From positions 1,364,001 through 1,428,000 of the forward strand of contig NZ_JACHWH010000001.1 in assembly GCF_014191255.1 (NCBI RefSeq): a stretch of DNA of 64,000 nt. Reading direction: 5' to 3'. The notes under the pieces are model-generated. The model made no database searches and was not told where the DNA came from. It was given only the letters and a program-made list of their open reading frames with translations. The translations under genes and the position numbers were made by a program. This DNA comes from Amycolatopsis bartoniae. Its GTDB lineage: Bacteria; Actinomycetota; Actinomycetes; Mycobacteriales; Pseudonocardiaceae. Below are positions 27,018 to 35,381 of this stretch, piece by piece. Each line of letters begins with the position of its first letter. Position 1 is the first letter of the stretch.

Positions 27018-27476
27018 CTACTCGGGCAGGGCTTCCAGGACCGGTCTGCGCAGGTGCTGGTAGATGATCGACGTGCGGAAGCCCACGATCTCCCGGCGGC
27101 TGGTGAACCGGTCGAGCAGGAACGCGTGCAGGTGGTCGATGTCCTGCGCCGTCACGTGCACGAGGAAGTCGTCACTGCCCGCCATCGTGTAGACGGCCAG
27201 CACCTCGGGCAGTTCGGCGACCGACCGCTCGAAGGACTGGACCACGCTCCGGCTCAGCGGGCGCACCTGCACGGCGACCATCGCCTGCACGGTGCGGTTC
27301 AACGCGGTCAGGTCGATCTCCGCGTGGTAGCCCCGGATGACACCGCGCTGCCGCAGCAGGCGCGTCCGCTCCAGGCAGGTCGACGGCGCGATGCCGAGCT
27401 TCCGCGCGATGTCCCGGTTGGACTGCCGCGCATCCTCCTGCAACTCCCGCACGATCGCCGAATCAAGTTCGTCCAC
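27018..27476 (-). CDS. Lrp/AsnC-family regulator
   Basis: A 152-residue Lrp protein with an N-terminal HTH (DSAIVRELQEDARQSNRDIARKLGIAPSTCLERTRLL) split by its turn, and a C-terminal RAM domain (VAVQVRPL...VYTMAGSDDFLVHV). The frame is open to 27539, but the GTG at 27476 carries a GGAGAGGAG site and matches the family start. It is divergent from an amino acid dehydrogenase, with paired inverted repeats in the 77-bp gap, so it most likely controls that gene in response to a branched-chain or aromatic amino acid. Confidence 0.88.
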   Translation of the reverse strand: MDELDSAIVRELQEDARQSNRDIARKLGIAPSTCLERTRLLRQRGVIRGYHAEIDLTALNRTVQAMVAVQVRPLSRSVVQSFERSVAELPEVLAVYTMAGSDDFLVHVTAQDIDHLHAFLLDRFTSRREIVGFRTSIIYQHLRRPVLEALPE

Positions 27477-27490
27477 GACCGGCTCCTCTC

Positions 27491-27540
27491 CTTGTTGACC
27501 GAACAAAGTTCGGAAAGTCGGATTGTCTTTTGTCAACAAG
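27491..27540. promoter_or_regulatory. Widely spaced inverted repeat between lrp and dehydrogenase, likely Lrp sites
   Basis: CTTGTTGAC (27491-27499) and GTCAACAAG (27532-27540) are perfect inverted copies whose centres lie 41 bp apart, about four helical turns. Between them is a second palindrome, CCGAACaaaGTTCGG (27499-27513). The layout suits an Lrp oligomer wrapping both promoters. Confidence 0.6.
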
Positions 27541-27553
27541 CTAGCTTCAAGCC

Positions 27554-28570
27554 ATGGAACACGAAGATCTGACGGTGCGCCGGGGGCGGCGCTCCGGCTT
27601 GCCCGTCATCATCGCGGTGCACTCGCGGGCGCTCGGCCCGGCTGTGGGCGGAGTGCGGTTGCGGCGTTACAGCTCGTGGCGGGACGGGGTCGACGACGCC
27701 CTGCGCCTGTCGGAAGCGATGACCGCCAAGTGCGCCGCGGCGGGCCTGGCCTTCGGCGGCGGGAAGAGCGTCATCGCGCTGGACGAGGACACTCCGCTGA
27801 CGCCGTCCCTGCGCCAGGCGGCGCTGGACGACCTCGGGGAACTGATCGCCGCCCACGACGGTTCGTACCTCGCCGGACCCGACGTCGGCACCGGTCCGGC
27901 GGACATGTTGGTGCTGCGGCAGCATTCTCCGCACGTCTTCTGCCTGCCGGAGGAAAACGGCGGTACGGGTACGTCGAGTATCCCGACGGCGGTGGGTGTG
28001 CTGGCGGCGTTGCGTGCGGGGGTGCGGCACGTGTTCGGGGCCGATTCCGTGGCCCGGCTGACAGTGGTGATCAGCGGCCTGGGTTCGGTAGGTTCTCTGA
28101 TCGCGCAGGGACTTCCGGGTGCTCGGGTCGTGGTGTCCGATGTGGACAGCTCTCGGCGCGATCCGGCCTACGAGTGGGTCTCACCGGCAGAGGCCCTGCG
28201 AACTCCGGCGGACATCTTCGTCCCGGCGGCCGTCGGCGGCGTGTTCTCTCCGGAGACGGTGGCGAACGTCCAGGCACGGCTCGTCGTCGGGCCCGCGAAC
28301 AACCAGCTGACGGCCTATTTGGTGGCGGGGCTCCTGGCTGAGCGGGGCGTCACGTGGATCCCGGACTTCGTCGCCAGCGCGGGCGGGGTCATCTACACCC
28401 TCGGGCGCGAGGTGGAACACCTGACACACGAGGAGGCGATGGCCCGCGTGGAGGGTATTGGGTCCACTGTGGATTCCCTCCTGGGGTCCGCAAGGACTCC
28501 ACTCGACGCGGCAATGGACCTGGTCCGCGAACGGCTCACTCGCCCTCGGGCGGACCTGGCTTCTCGCTGA
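27554..28570 (+). CDS. Leu/Phe/Val dehydrogenase family protein
   Basis: A 338-residue member of the Glu/Leu/Phe/Val dehydrogenase family, NAD(P)-dependent oxidative deaminases. GGVRLRRY and MTAKCAAAGLAFGGGKSVI contain the two catalytic-site lysines. DGSYLAGPDVGT follows, then the Rossmann loop VVISGLGSVGSLIA and GPANNQLT near the C-terminal substrate side. The length fits ValDH/LeuDH/PheDH (340-370). The substrate is not certain. Divergence from an Lrp gene supports an amino acid catabolic role. Confidence 0.9.
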   Translation: MEHEDLTVRRGRRSGLPVIIAVHSRALGPAVGGVRLRRYSSWRDGVDDALRLSEAMTAKCAAAGLAFGGGKSVIALDEDTPLTPSLRQAALDDLGELIAAHDGSYLAGPDVGTGPADMLVLRQHSPHVFCLPEENGGTGTSSIPTAVGVLAALRAGVRHVFGADSVARLTVVISGLGSVGSLIAQGLPGARVVVSDVDSSRRDPAYEWVSPAEALRTPADIFVPAAVGGVFSPETVANVQARLVVGPANNQLTAYLVAGLLAERGVTWIPDFVASAGGVIYTLGREVEHLTHEEAMARVEGIGSTVDSLLGSARTPLDAAMDLVRERLTRPRADLASR

Positions 28571-28692
28571 GACAGGGGGCGTGTCGAGCTGCTTAGGGTC
28601 CACTGTGGATTGACAACCTAGTGATCCTCGCTGCGGCAGGGGCGCGCCGAGCGAGTAAGTCCACTGTAGACTCCGCTCGACGCGCCCCCCGA

Positions 28693-29799
28693 TCACTGAC
28701 CTTCCGGCAGGCTCGGCTTCTCGCTGACGAGCCCCTTCTTCACCGAGTCCAGGATCGCCATGCCCTGACCCACCAGGCCCGAGGCCAACTCGCCCAGGCC
28801 GTCCGCACCGTTGAGGATGTTGACGTTCGCCCCCGACAGGCCGTGGGCGGCCTCCTTCACGATCTGCGGCAGCTGGTCGATCAACATCCGGTCCAGCGCG
28901 ACGCGGTTGTGCGACGCCGCCGCCTCAGCCTGGATGCGCATCCGCTCCGCTTCGGCCTGCGCCAGGATCCGCACGCGCTCCGCCTCCGCGTCCGCCGGCT
29001 TCACGACCTCCGCCACCAGCTGCTGTTGCCGCAGCTCGGCCTCGCGCTCCGCTAGCTCCGTCTGCATCGCGATCACCTCGCGCTGCGCCCGCGCCCGCGC
29101 GAGCGGCCCGGCCTGCCCGGCCTCCGCCTGCGCCTGGTCGACCTCCGCCTGGTACTGCGCCTGCACGACCGCCGTCTGCCGCGCGTACTCGGCCTGCCGC
29201 CGCTGCGACTCCTGCTCCGCCTCCGCCGCGGCCTGGTTCGCCTGCGCCTGCGCGATCTTCGCCTGCCGCTGGATCGCGGCGTTGTGCGGCGCGGCCATCG
29301 CGGCGATGTAGCCGAGCTTCATGTCGTCGATCGACTGGATCTGCAGCGAGTCCACGGACAGGCCGATCTTCGCCATCTCGGCCTTGGACCCGTCGAGCAC
29401 CTCCGTGGCGAGCTTCTGCCGCTCGGTGACGATCTCCTCCACCGTCATCGAACCGACGATCGAGCGCAGGTGCCCGGCGAAGATGCGCCCGGTCAGCACC
29501 GCCATCTGGTCCTGGTCGGAGAGAAAGCGCTGTCCCGCGTTGATGATGCTCTCCTCGTCGTTGCCCACCTTGAACGCGATGACCGCGCGCACACTGAGCG
29601 CGATGCCCTGCCGCGTCACGCAGATCTCCTCGACCTCCGACTCGCACATGGCGAGCGTGAGGTACCGGACCTTCCGGAACAACGGCACCACGAAGCTGCC
29701 GTGCCCGATCACCACCCGGAACGGGTTGTCCTCCCGCCCGTTCCGGCCGCCCGAAATCAGCATGGCCTGGTCAGGGGCCGGAACGTGATAGCCGAACAT
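28693..29799 (-). CDS. SPFH/flotillin-like membrane-associated protein
   Basis: A 368-residue flotillin-like protein. The N-terminal SPFH domain (about residues 5-170) opens FGYHVPAPDQAMLISGG and includes QGIALSVRAVIAFKVG. A long Ala/Gln/Glu coiled coil follows (about 175-300). The Gly-rich end (LSGANVNILNGADGLGEL) matches flotillin C-termini. No clear N-terminal membrane helix is seen, so anchoring may use the first hydrophobic strand. It follows a small NfeD-like gene by 15 bp, the usual partnership in membrane microdomain organisation. Confidence 0.88.
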   Translation of the reverse strand: MFGYHVPAPDQAMLISGGRNGREDNPFRVVIGHGSFVVPLFRKVRYLTLAMCESEVEEICVTRQGIALSVRAVIAFKVGNDEESIINAGQRFLSDQDQMAVLTGRIFAGHLRSIVGSMTVEEIVTERQKLATEVLDGSKAEMAKIGLSVDSLQIQSIDDMKLGYIAAMAAPHNAAIQRQAKIAQAQANQAAAEAEQESQRRQAEYARQTAVVQAQYQAEVDQAQAEAGQAGPLARARAQREVIAMQTELAEREAELRQQQLVAEVVKPADAEAERVRILAQAEAERMRIQAEAAASHNRVALDRMLIDQLPQIVKEAAHGLSGANVNILNGADGLGELASGLVGQGMAILDSVKKGLVSEKPSLPEGQ

Positions 29800-29814
29800 C
29801 TCTCTTCGATCTCC

Positions 29815-30042
29815 TCATTCGACGCCGGGAAGGTCCGGCCAAGGCACGACGTCCACGGTCCGCGCGCCGCGCGAGCCGATGACGAGTACGGGCGTGCCGA
29901 GCGGGATCGGTTCCTCGGACCAAGCCAGATAGGTTTCCGTGCCACCGCGGATCCGCACCCGCACCTCGCCGGGGCCGGCCTCGCCACGCGTCGCGTGCAC
30001 GAGTTCACCGGTCCGGCCCACCACGGTGGGATCGCCGTTCAC
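29815..30042 (-). CDS. Small NfeD-like OB-fold protein, partner of the flotillin
   Basis: A 75-residue protein from a GTG at 30042. The sequence pattern VHATRGEAGPGEVRVRIRG then LGTPVLVIGSRGARTVDVVPW is that of the NfeD C-terminal OB domain, without the membrane or protease parts. Being directly upstream of the SPFH gene in the same unit supports the assignment. Confidence 0.75.
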   Translation of the reverse strand: MNGDPTVVGRTGELVHATRGEAGPGEVRVRIRGGTETYLAWSEEPIPLGTPVLVIGSRGARTVDVVPWPDLPGVE

Positions 30043-30220
30043 AGCACAGAATCTACCTCTCGCCCCGATCTTTCCGCAGGAAAAACTGCCATCCGGACAA
30101 AGGGGAGAATTTCCCGGGAACCCGGAACAACTCGGTCATGATCCACAACGCGAACGTGCACAATGAGCCATTTTCATCGTGACGGTGCGGGTCACGGCGC
30201 AGCGAGAGTCTGATGTGGAT

Positions 30221-30690
30221 ATTTCGTTGTCCAACCGCGGCCTGCGCCACCTCGCCGACCTCATCCGCACCCACTGTCAGCAGCGGCGATCCCGGTGGCG
30301 GCGCCTGGCCCCCGGCCGGCAGGCCCTGCCAGCTCTGGCCCACCTGCGCAACGGCGACGCCCTGACCCGGCTGGCCGCCGGGTTCGAGGTCGGCCTGGCG
30401 TTACGTTCGTGAGGCCATCGACCTGCTCGCCGCGACCGCCGGGGAGCTGCAGACCGCGATGGCCAGGACCAGACTGCTCGCGTTCGCGATCGCAGATCCA
30501 GCGGGACGGTTGTTCTGGGCGTCCGCAGCTCTACCCGGCTCGGTCCATGACCTCACCACGGCCCGCACTCACGGCAGCATCGACGCCCTGATCGCCAAAA
30601 GATCATGACGTTCGCGGACGAGGCCTACCAAGGCGTCCGCATCACGTCGAGAATTCGATCCACCAAGGATGAAAAGACTCGTTGTCGAGG
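30221..30690 (+). pseudogene. Decayed IS5-type DDE transposase
   Basis: Fragments in order match a common actinobacterial transposase: SNRGLRHLADLIRTHCQQ and RRLAPGRQALPALAHLRNG in one frame, then after a stop and frameshift VREAIDLLAATAGELQTAM, DPAGRLFWASAALPGSVHDL and TFADEAYQGVRI. Segments expected between LLAFA and DPAGRL (the first catalytic Asp region) and before VREAID are missing, so it is deleted as well as frameshifted and cannot be active. Family assignment is from remembered consensus. Confidence 0.7.
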
Positions 30691-30782
30691 AAACCGACTG
30701 AGGCGGACTCGGCGGCTCCGCCCCGCGCCAACGCAGTGGCCGGCACTGCGTGCCTGTCGCCTTCGCCTAGACCGGCATCCGG

Positions 30783-30880
30783 CTACGCCCGTGCCGTCCG
30801 ATCGCCCGAGGCGTCACGGTACTGCTTAGGCGAGGAACCGACCACTCGCCGGAAGGCCGTGCTTGACCTCAAGGTCGTGC
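30783..30880 (-). pseudogene. Fragment of an AraC-family regulator C-terminus
   Basis: The minus-strand frame contains STAFRRVVGSSPKQYRD, the classic end of the second AraC helix-turn-helix, followed by a stop at 30783. Upstream the frame is interrupted by stops, so only a remnant is left. Confidence 0.45.
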
Positions 30881-31225
30881 AGCGCCCGCACATCCGGCTG
30901 GCGGAGTCAGTGCTGAACCTCCAAGACCCGGGGAAGGCCACGCGCCAGAACCCCCGGGCGTCCTTCCACCATCCTCGAACGGCACGAGAATCAATTGTGG
31001 CGGGGTAGGAATGCCGAGGCTCCCGGTCGCGGCATCGAATTTGGTCGATTCGATGTCCTGCTAGGAGCCTCGCCCTCACCGATCAGCGGCCCCTGCCGAC
31101 CCTGGCTGATCTGCAAGATCAAGACAAACAGCAAAGACGATTGCCCTATTGTCCTCCTGCCGACTTGCGAGCAAGAGGAAAATCGCATTGTCAACAATCC
31201 TCTTTGCCTAAAACAGGATTGTCGA

Positions 31226-32482
31226 TCAGAGCTTGAGCGCCAGCTCGTCGAGCCCGACGGCGAGCGCCAGGCCGATCTCCTGGAGCTGCTCGGCCTGGAT
31301 GGTCAGCGGCGGCGACACCGCGAGCGCCTTGCCGAGCGTCCGCAGCAGCACCCCGCGCTGGCGTACGAGCAACGCCAGGTCGGCAATCGCCGACGGCAGG
31401 GTCTCCAGCACCTCGGCTTTCAGCTCCACCGCGCCGAGCAGCCCGAGCCCCGCACGCACCTCGGCGACGAGCGGGTGCCGCGCCAGCGGGGCGAGCGCGT
31501 CCGCCAGCACGGTCTCCATGATCCGCCCGCGCTCGACGAGCCGCTCGCGGTCCAGGATCGCGATGTTGGCCAGCGCCGCGGCGCAGCACGCCGGGTGGCC
31601 CGAGTACGTGGCGCCGTGCCGCAAGGTGTTGCCGCGCCGCTCCCAGAACGGCTCCGCGACCCGGCCGTGCGCGACGACCCCGCCGAGCGGCAGGTACCCG
31701 CTCGTCACGCCCTTGGCGAAGGTGATCAGATCCGGTTCGGCGTCCCACCGCTCGACGCCGAACCACGTGCCGAGCCTGCCGAACCCGCAGATCACCGCGT
31801 CCGCGATGGCCAACACGCCGAACTCGTGGCAGACGTCGATCACGCCCCGCACGTACCCCTCGGGCGGCGGCAGCACCCCGCCCGCCCCGACGACCGGCTC
31901 GAACAGGAACGCCGCGACCCGCTCCGGCCCGACCCGCAGGATCTCGTCCCGCAGCGCGTCGACCGAGTCGTACGGCACCCGGGACGACGACGGCAGGAAC
32001 TCGCCGAAGCCCGCGCGGTTGGCTTCGATGCCCGCCACACCGGTGCCGACCCCGTTGGTGCCGTGGTAGGACTGCGCGCGGCTGATCACGTGCACGCGCC
32101 CGGGCTCGCCCTGCGCGTCGTGGTACCGGCGGGCGATCTTCACCGCGCTGTCGATCGCCTCGCCGCCACCCGTGGTGAGGAAGACCTTGGCGTCCGGCAT
32201 CGGCGCGAGCCCGGCGAGGCGGTTCGCGAGGTCCCGGGCCGGTGTGTTGGTGAAGTCGCCGAAGATCGAGTACCCGGCCAGCGTGCGCAGCTGCCCGGCC
32301 GCCGCGTCGGCGATCTCCTGCCTGCCGTGCCCCACGTTCGCGTACCAGAGGGCGGCCGTCGCGTCGAGGTACCGGTTGCCGTGGGTGTCGTACACCCACA
32401 CGTCCTCACCGCGTTCGAGGACGAACTCGTCCTCCCGCACCGCCGCCATGTCCGAGAACGGATGCCACAGAGCTGACCCCAT
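31226..32482 (-). CDS. Class III PLP-dependent aminotransferase
   Basis: A 418-residue omega-aminotransferase-type enzyme. Landmarks: HPFSDMAAVRED at the start, YANVGHGRQEI, TTGGGEAIDSAVKIARRYH, the Asp of DAVICGFGRLG, the PLP lysine in LITFAKGVTSGYLPLGG, and GATYSGHPACCAAAL. It starts 4 bp after the stop of an FAD-linked oxidase, so the two form an operon. The amine donor is not determined; beta-alanine, GABA or taurine-type substrates are typical of this class. Confidence 0.9.
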   Translation of the reverse strand: MGSALWHPFSDMAAVREDEFVLERGEDVWVYDTHGNRYLDATAALWYANVGHGRQEIADAAAGQLRTLAGYSIFGDFTNTPARDLANRLAGLAPMPDAKVFLTTGGGEAIDSAVKIARRYHDAQGEPGRVHVISRAQSYHGTNGVGTGVAGIEANRAGFGEFLPSSSRVPYDSVDALRDEILRVGPERVAAFLFEPVVGAGGVLPPPEGYVRGVIDVCHEFGVLAIADAVICGFGRLGTWFGVERWDAEPDLITFAKGVTSGYLPLGGVVAHGRVAEPFWERRGNTLRHGATYSGHPACCAAALANIAILDRERLVERGRIMETVLADALAPLARHPLVAEVRAGLGLLGAVELKAEVLETLPSAIADLALLVRQRGVLLRTLGKALAVSPPLTIQAEQLQEIGLALAVGLDELALKL

Positions 32483-32486
32483 GACC

Positions 32487-33839
32487 TCAGCATGACGGTC
32501 GCGCGATCACTTTGCCAGGGTTGAGAATTCCGCGCGGGTCGAAAGCCTGCTTGACCGCCTGGTGCACGGACAGGCCGACCTCGCCGAGCTCCGTCTCGAG
32601 CCACGCCCGCTTGAGCGTGCCGACGCCGTGCTCGCCGGTGATCGTGCCGCCGAGCCGCAGTCCCAGCGCCATGATCGCGTCGAACGCCGCCTGCCCGCGG
32701 CGCACCGACTCCGGATCGGCCGCGTCGAAGACCACCGTCGGATGCAGGTTCCCGTCGCCCGCGTGCCCGCAGCACGGCACGGCCACCCCGTGCTCGCGCC
32801 CGATCGCCACGATGCCGTCGATCAGCTCCGCGAGCCGGGACCGCGGCACGCACACGTCGTCGATGAGCTGGTCACCCAGCTGCGCGACCGCCACGCCGAC
32901 CAGCCGGCGCGCCTCGATGAGCAGGTCGCCCTCCGCGGGGTCGCTCGCGACCAGCACCTCCGTCGCCCCGCACTCCCGCGCGGCGCGGGCGAAGGCGTCG
33001 AGGTCGTCGGGCGCGGCGGGCCCGCGGTCGGACTGCGCGATGAGGACGGCGCCGACGTCGTCGGGGAAGCCGAGGTCGCGGTACGCGGAGACGGCGTCGA
33101 CGGTCGCGCGGTCCATGAACTCCAGGACCGACGGGCGGCGCCCGGTGCTCAGGTACGCCGTCACCGTGCGGCACGCCTCCACGGGCGTCGCGAAGAACGC
33201 GAGCGCCGTCAACGGTTTCTCGGCCGCGGGCCGCAGCGCGACGGTCACCTCGGTGATCACGCCGAGCGTGCCCTCGGACCCGGTGAACAGGCGGACGAGG
33301 TCGTACCCGGCGACGCCCTTCGCGGTGTGGCGGCCGGTGCGCAGCACACGCCCGTCCGCCAGCACGACCTCCAGCTCCCGCACGAAGTCGCTGGTCACGC
33401 CGTACTTCACACAGCACAGCCCGCCCGCGTTCGTGGCGACGTTGCCGCCGATCGTCGAGCTCTCCCACGAGCCCGGGTCGGGCGGGTAGAACAGACCCTT
33501 GTCCGCGACGGCCTTCGACAACACGGCGTTGACCACGCCCGGCTGCACGGTCGCGGTGTGGTCGACCTCGTCGACGTCCAGGATCCGGTCCATCCGCTCC
33601 AGCGACAGCAGGATCGCGCCGTCCACCGCCGCGGCGCCGCCCGACAGCCCGGTGCGCGCGCCCTGCGGCACCACGGGAATCCGGTGCTCGTGCGCGTACT
33701 CCAGGATCCGCACGACCTCGCGGGTCTCCCGCGGGCGGGCGAGGGCCAGCGGCTGCCCGGCGCGCCCGAACCGGGCCTGGTCGGAGCGGTACGCCTCCAG
33801 CACGTCCGGATCGGTCGTCACGTAGTCGGCTTCGAGCAC
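32487..33839 (-). CDS. FAD-linked oxidase (GlcD/D-lactate dehydrogenase type)
   Basis: A 450-residue FAD oxidoreductase acting on a 2-hydroxy acid such as glycolate or D-lactate. The PCMH-type FAD domain shows PVVPQGARTGLSGGA, PPDPGSWESSTIGGN and FTGSEGTLGVITEV. The C-terminal cap carries CCGHAGDGNLHPTVVFD and GEHGVGTLKRAW. An ATG at 33863 is possible, but the GTG at 33839 has GGAGGGAG 6 bp before it. It is transcribed with the aminotransferase and diverges from a TetR gene. Confidence 0.9.
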   Translation of the reverse strand: MLEADYVTTDPDVLEAYRSDQARFGRAGQPLALARPRETREVVRILEYAHEHRIPVVPQGARTGLSGGAAAVDGAILLSLERMDRILDVDEVDHTATVQPGVVNAVLSKAVADKGLFYPPDPGSWESSTIGGNVATNAGGLCCVKYGVTSDFVRELEVVLADGRVLRTGRHTAKGVAGYDLVRLFTGSEGTLGVITEVTVALRPAAEKPLTALAFFATPVEACRTVTAYLSTGRRPSVLEFMDRATVDAVSAYRDLGFPDDVGAVLIAQSDRGPAAPDDLDAFARAARECGATEVLVASDPAEGDLLIEARRLVGVAVAQLGDQLIDDVCVPRSRLAELIDGIVAIGREHGVAVPCCGHAGDGNLHPTVVFDAADPESVRRGQAAFDAIMALGLRLGGTITGEHGVGTLKRAWLETELGEVGLSVHQAVKQAFDPRGILNPGKVIARPSC

Positions 33840-33930
33840 GGAGCGCTCCCTCCATCGGGACATTCGCAGGTAGAACACTAATACTTACTCGCCCTTGGCA
33901 GTTCTTACTTGGCCGAGGTACTTTTGTGCC

Positions 33931-34515
33931 ATGCAGGTAAGGAGCTTCACCGCGGAGGCCCGGCGGACGCAGATCGTGGGGGCGACGATCGAGGTCATCG
34001 CCGAGGTCGGCTATCCGCAGGCGTCGTTCTCGCGCATCGCCGAACGGGCCGGACTGAGCAGCACGCGGCTCATCTCGTACCACTTCGCGGGGAAGAAGGA
34101 GCTGATCGAGCAGGTCGTCGCGGAGTTGTACACCGAGATCGGCGGGTTCATGACCGAGCGCGTGGAGCGGGCGGAGTCGCCGCGGGAGGCGCTGCACGCG
34201 TACATCGAGGGGTACGCGGAGTTCGTCGCCGGGCACCGGACGCAGATGAAGGCGCTGCTGAGCATCTTCCTCAACGGCGGGCTGGAGTACGACCCGGCCG
34301 AGCAGGAGGTCGTCGTGCTGTCGCCGCTGGAGCGCATCGTCGGCGACGGCCAGGCGGCGGGCGTGTTCCGGCAGTGCGACGCGCGGGTGGCGGCCGCGGC
34401 GGTGCAGCGCGCGCTCGACGGGTTGCCGATGATGCTGGAAACTTCACCGGACCTGGACGTGACTGCCGCCGCGCGGGAGCTGGTGGAGCTGTTCGACCGG
34501 GGGTTACGGGCATGA
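33931..34515 (+). CDS. TetR-family regulator
   Basis: A 194-residue TetR protein. The HTH is at about residues 25-50 (FSRIAERAGLSSTRLISYHFAGKKEL read across its turn). The C-terminal ligand domain contains YAEFVAGHRTQMKALLSIF. The ATG at 33931 is chosen over an open 12-codon extension. It faces the FAD oxidase/aminotransferase operon across 91 bp in which CTTACT occurs twice, about 20 bp apart. It is coupled by an ATGA overlap to a membrane protein. Confidence 0.88.
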   Translation: MQVRSFTAEARRTQIVGATIEVIAEVGYPQASFSRIAERAGLSSTRLISYHFAGKKELIEQVVAELYTEIGGFMTERVERAESPREALHAYIEGYAEFVAGHRTQMKALLSIFLNGGLEYDPAEQEVVVLSPLERIVGDGQAAGVFRQCDARVAAAAVQRALDGLPMMLETSPDLDVTAAARELVELFDRGLRA

Positions 34516-35192
34516 CGCTCCCGGTGCAGGAGACTCCCCGGGTGCCGCGGCGGCAGCGGCTGCGGCAGGGCGCGGTGCTGGTCTTCGACATCGGCGGGCC
34601 GATCGCGCTGTACTACGTGCTGCGGGCGGCCGGGCTGAGCGTGTACCTGTCGCTGCTGATCAGCGCGGTGCTGCCGGTGCTGAGCACGGTGGTGCAGGTG
34701 CTGCGGAGGCGGAAGCTCGACCAGCTCGGGTTGTTCATGGCGGGCATGACGGTGCTGTCGGCGGGCGTCGCGGCGATCAGCGGGAGCGAGCGTTTCCTGC
34801 TGGCGAAGGACGGCTGGCTCACCGCGGTCACCGGCCTGTGGCTGCTGGCCACGACACGCGCGCACCGGCCGTTCGTGTACCACTTCGCGCGCATCCTGCT
34901 GGACGGGCGCGTCGGCCCGGACGGCGAGCCGTTCGAGTCGCTGTGGGCGCGGCTGCCGCGGTTCCGCCGGGTCTGGCGCGTCGCGAACGTCATCTGGGGC
35001 ACCGCGACGCTGCTCGACGCCGGCGTGCGGGTGGCGATGGCGTACACGCTGCCGGTGAACGCCGTGCCCGCCCTCAACGGCGCGCAGTACGCGGTGCTGT
35101 TCGTCGTCCTCCAGGTGGCGACGAACATCTACTACTTCCGGGCCGGGCTCTTCAACCCGCACTCGGCTCTCTACCGCCCGCGAACACCCTGA
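34512..35192 (+). CDS. VC0807-type integral membrane protein
   Basis: A 226-residue membrane protein with about five or six hydrophobic segments. FDIGGPIALYYVLRAAGLS near residue 25 matches the VC0807 family of uncharacterised membrane proteins. The ATG overlaps the tetR stop (ATGA). No transport motif is seen, so transport or lipid roles are guesses. Confidence 0.75.
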   Translation: MTLPVQETPRVPRRQRLRQGAVLVFDIGGPIALYYVLRAAGLSVYLSLLISAVLPVLSTVVQVLRRRKLDQLGLFMAGMTVLSAGVAAISGSERFLLAKDGWLTAVTGLWLLATTRAHRPFVYHFARILLDGRVGPDGEPFESLWARLPRFRRVWRVANVIWGTATLLDAGVRVAMAYTLPVNAVPALNGAQYAVLFVVLQVATNIYYFRAGLFNPHSALYRPRTP

Positions 35193-35370
35193 GGACTTGT
35201 GGCGCGACCTGCGGTTTCGTGGGGCACGCCTTGGTCGTCCTCAGCCGGGCAACTCGCGAGTCCGCGGAAGACGCCAGTTCCGGGCCTGCTGCCACCACCC
35301 CGCGCGGGGGCACGCCACCGCACCGCCGCCCGCCCGCGAACGCGCCACTCACTTGTGGCGCGACCTGCGG
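35177..35370. repeat. Two direct repeats with a hairpin
   Basis: ACTTGTGGCGCGACCTGCGG occurs at 35195-35214 and 35351-35370, each preceded by CCCGCGAAC about 18 bp earlier. In the second copy GCGCCAC and GTGGCGC form a 7-bp hairpin that could terminate transcription between the convergent genes. Confidence 0.6.
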
Positions 35371-35381
35371 ATTCCCGGACG

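Larger units (their letters stand above)
30043..31225. other. 1.2-kb gene-poor debris region
   Basis: No intact gene is supported here. It contains a decayed transposase (30221-30690), a short AraC-type fragment on the minus strand (30783-30880), and, from about 30890 to 31225, sequence of lower GC with no recognised gene. A perfect ATTGTCAACAAT lies at 31187-31198, just downstream of the aminotransferase stop. The coding-length open frames crossing it have no family similarity. Confidence 0.6.

Noticed and set aside
30995..32476. Long plus-strand open frame opposite the aminotransferase
   Set aside because: Composition-driven shadow of the minus-strand gene: His/Arg/Pro-rich, no family motif. 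The same holds for long frames opposite tex, GH92, the AfsR-like gene and Rhs.
33895..33930. Twelve-codon upstream extension of the TetR gene
   Set aside because: It covers the likely promoter and is not TetR-like; the ATG at 33931 gives a normal N-terminus.
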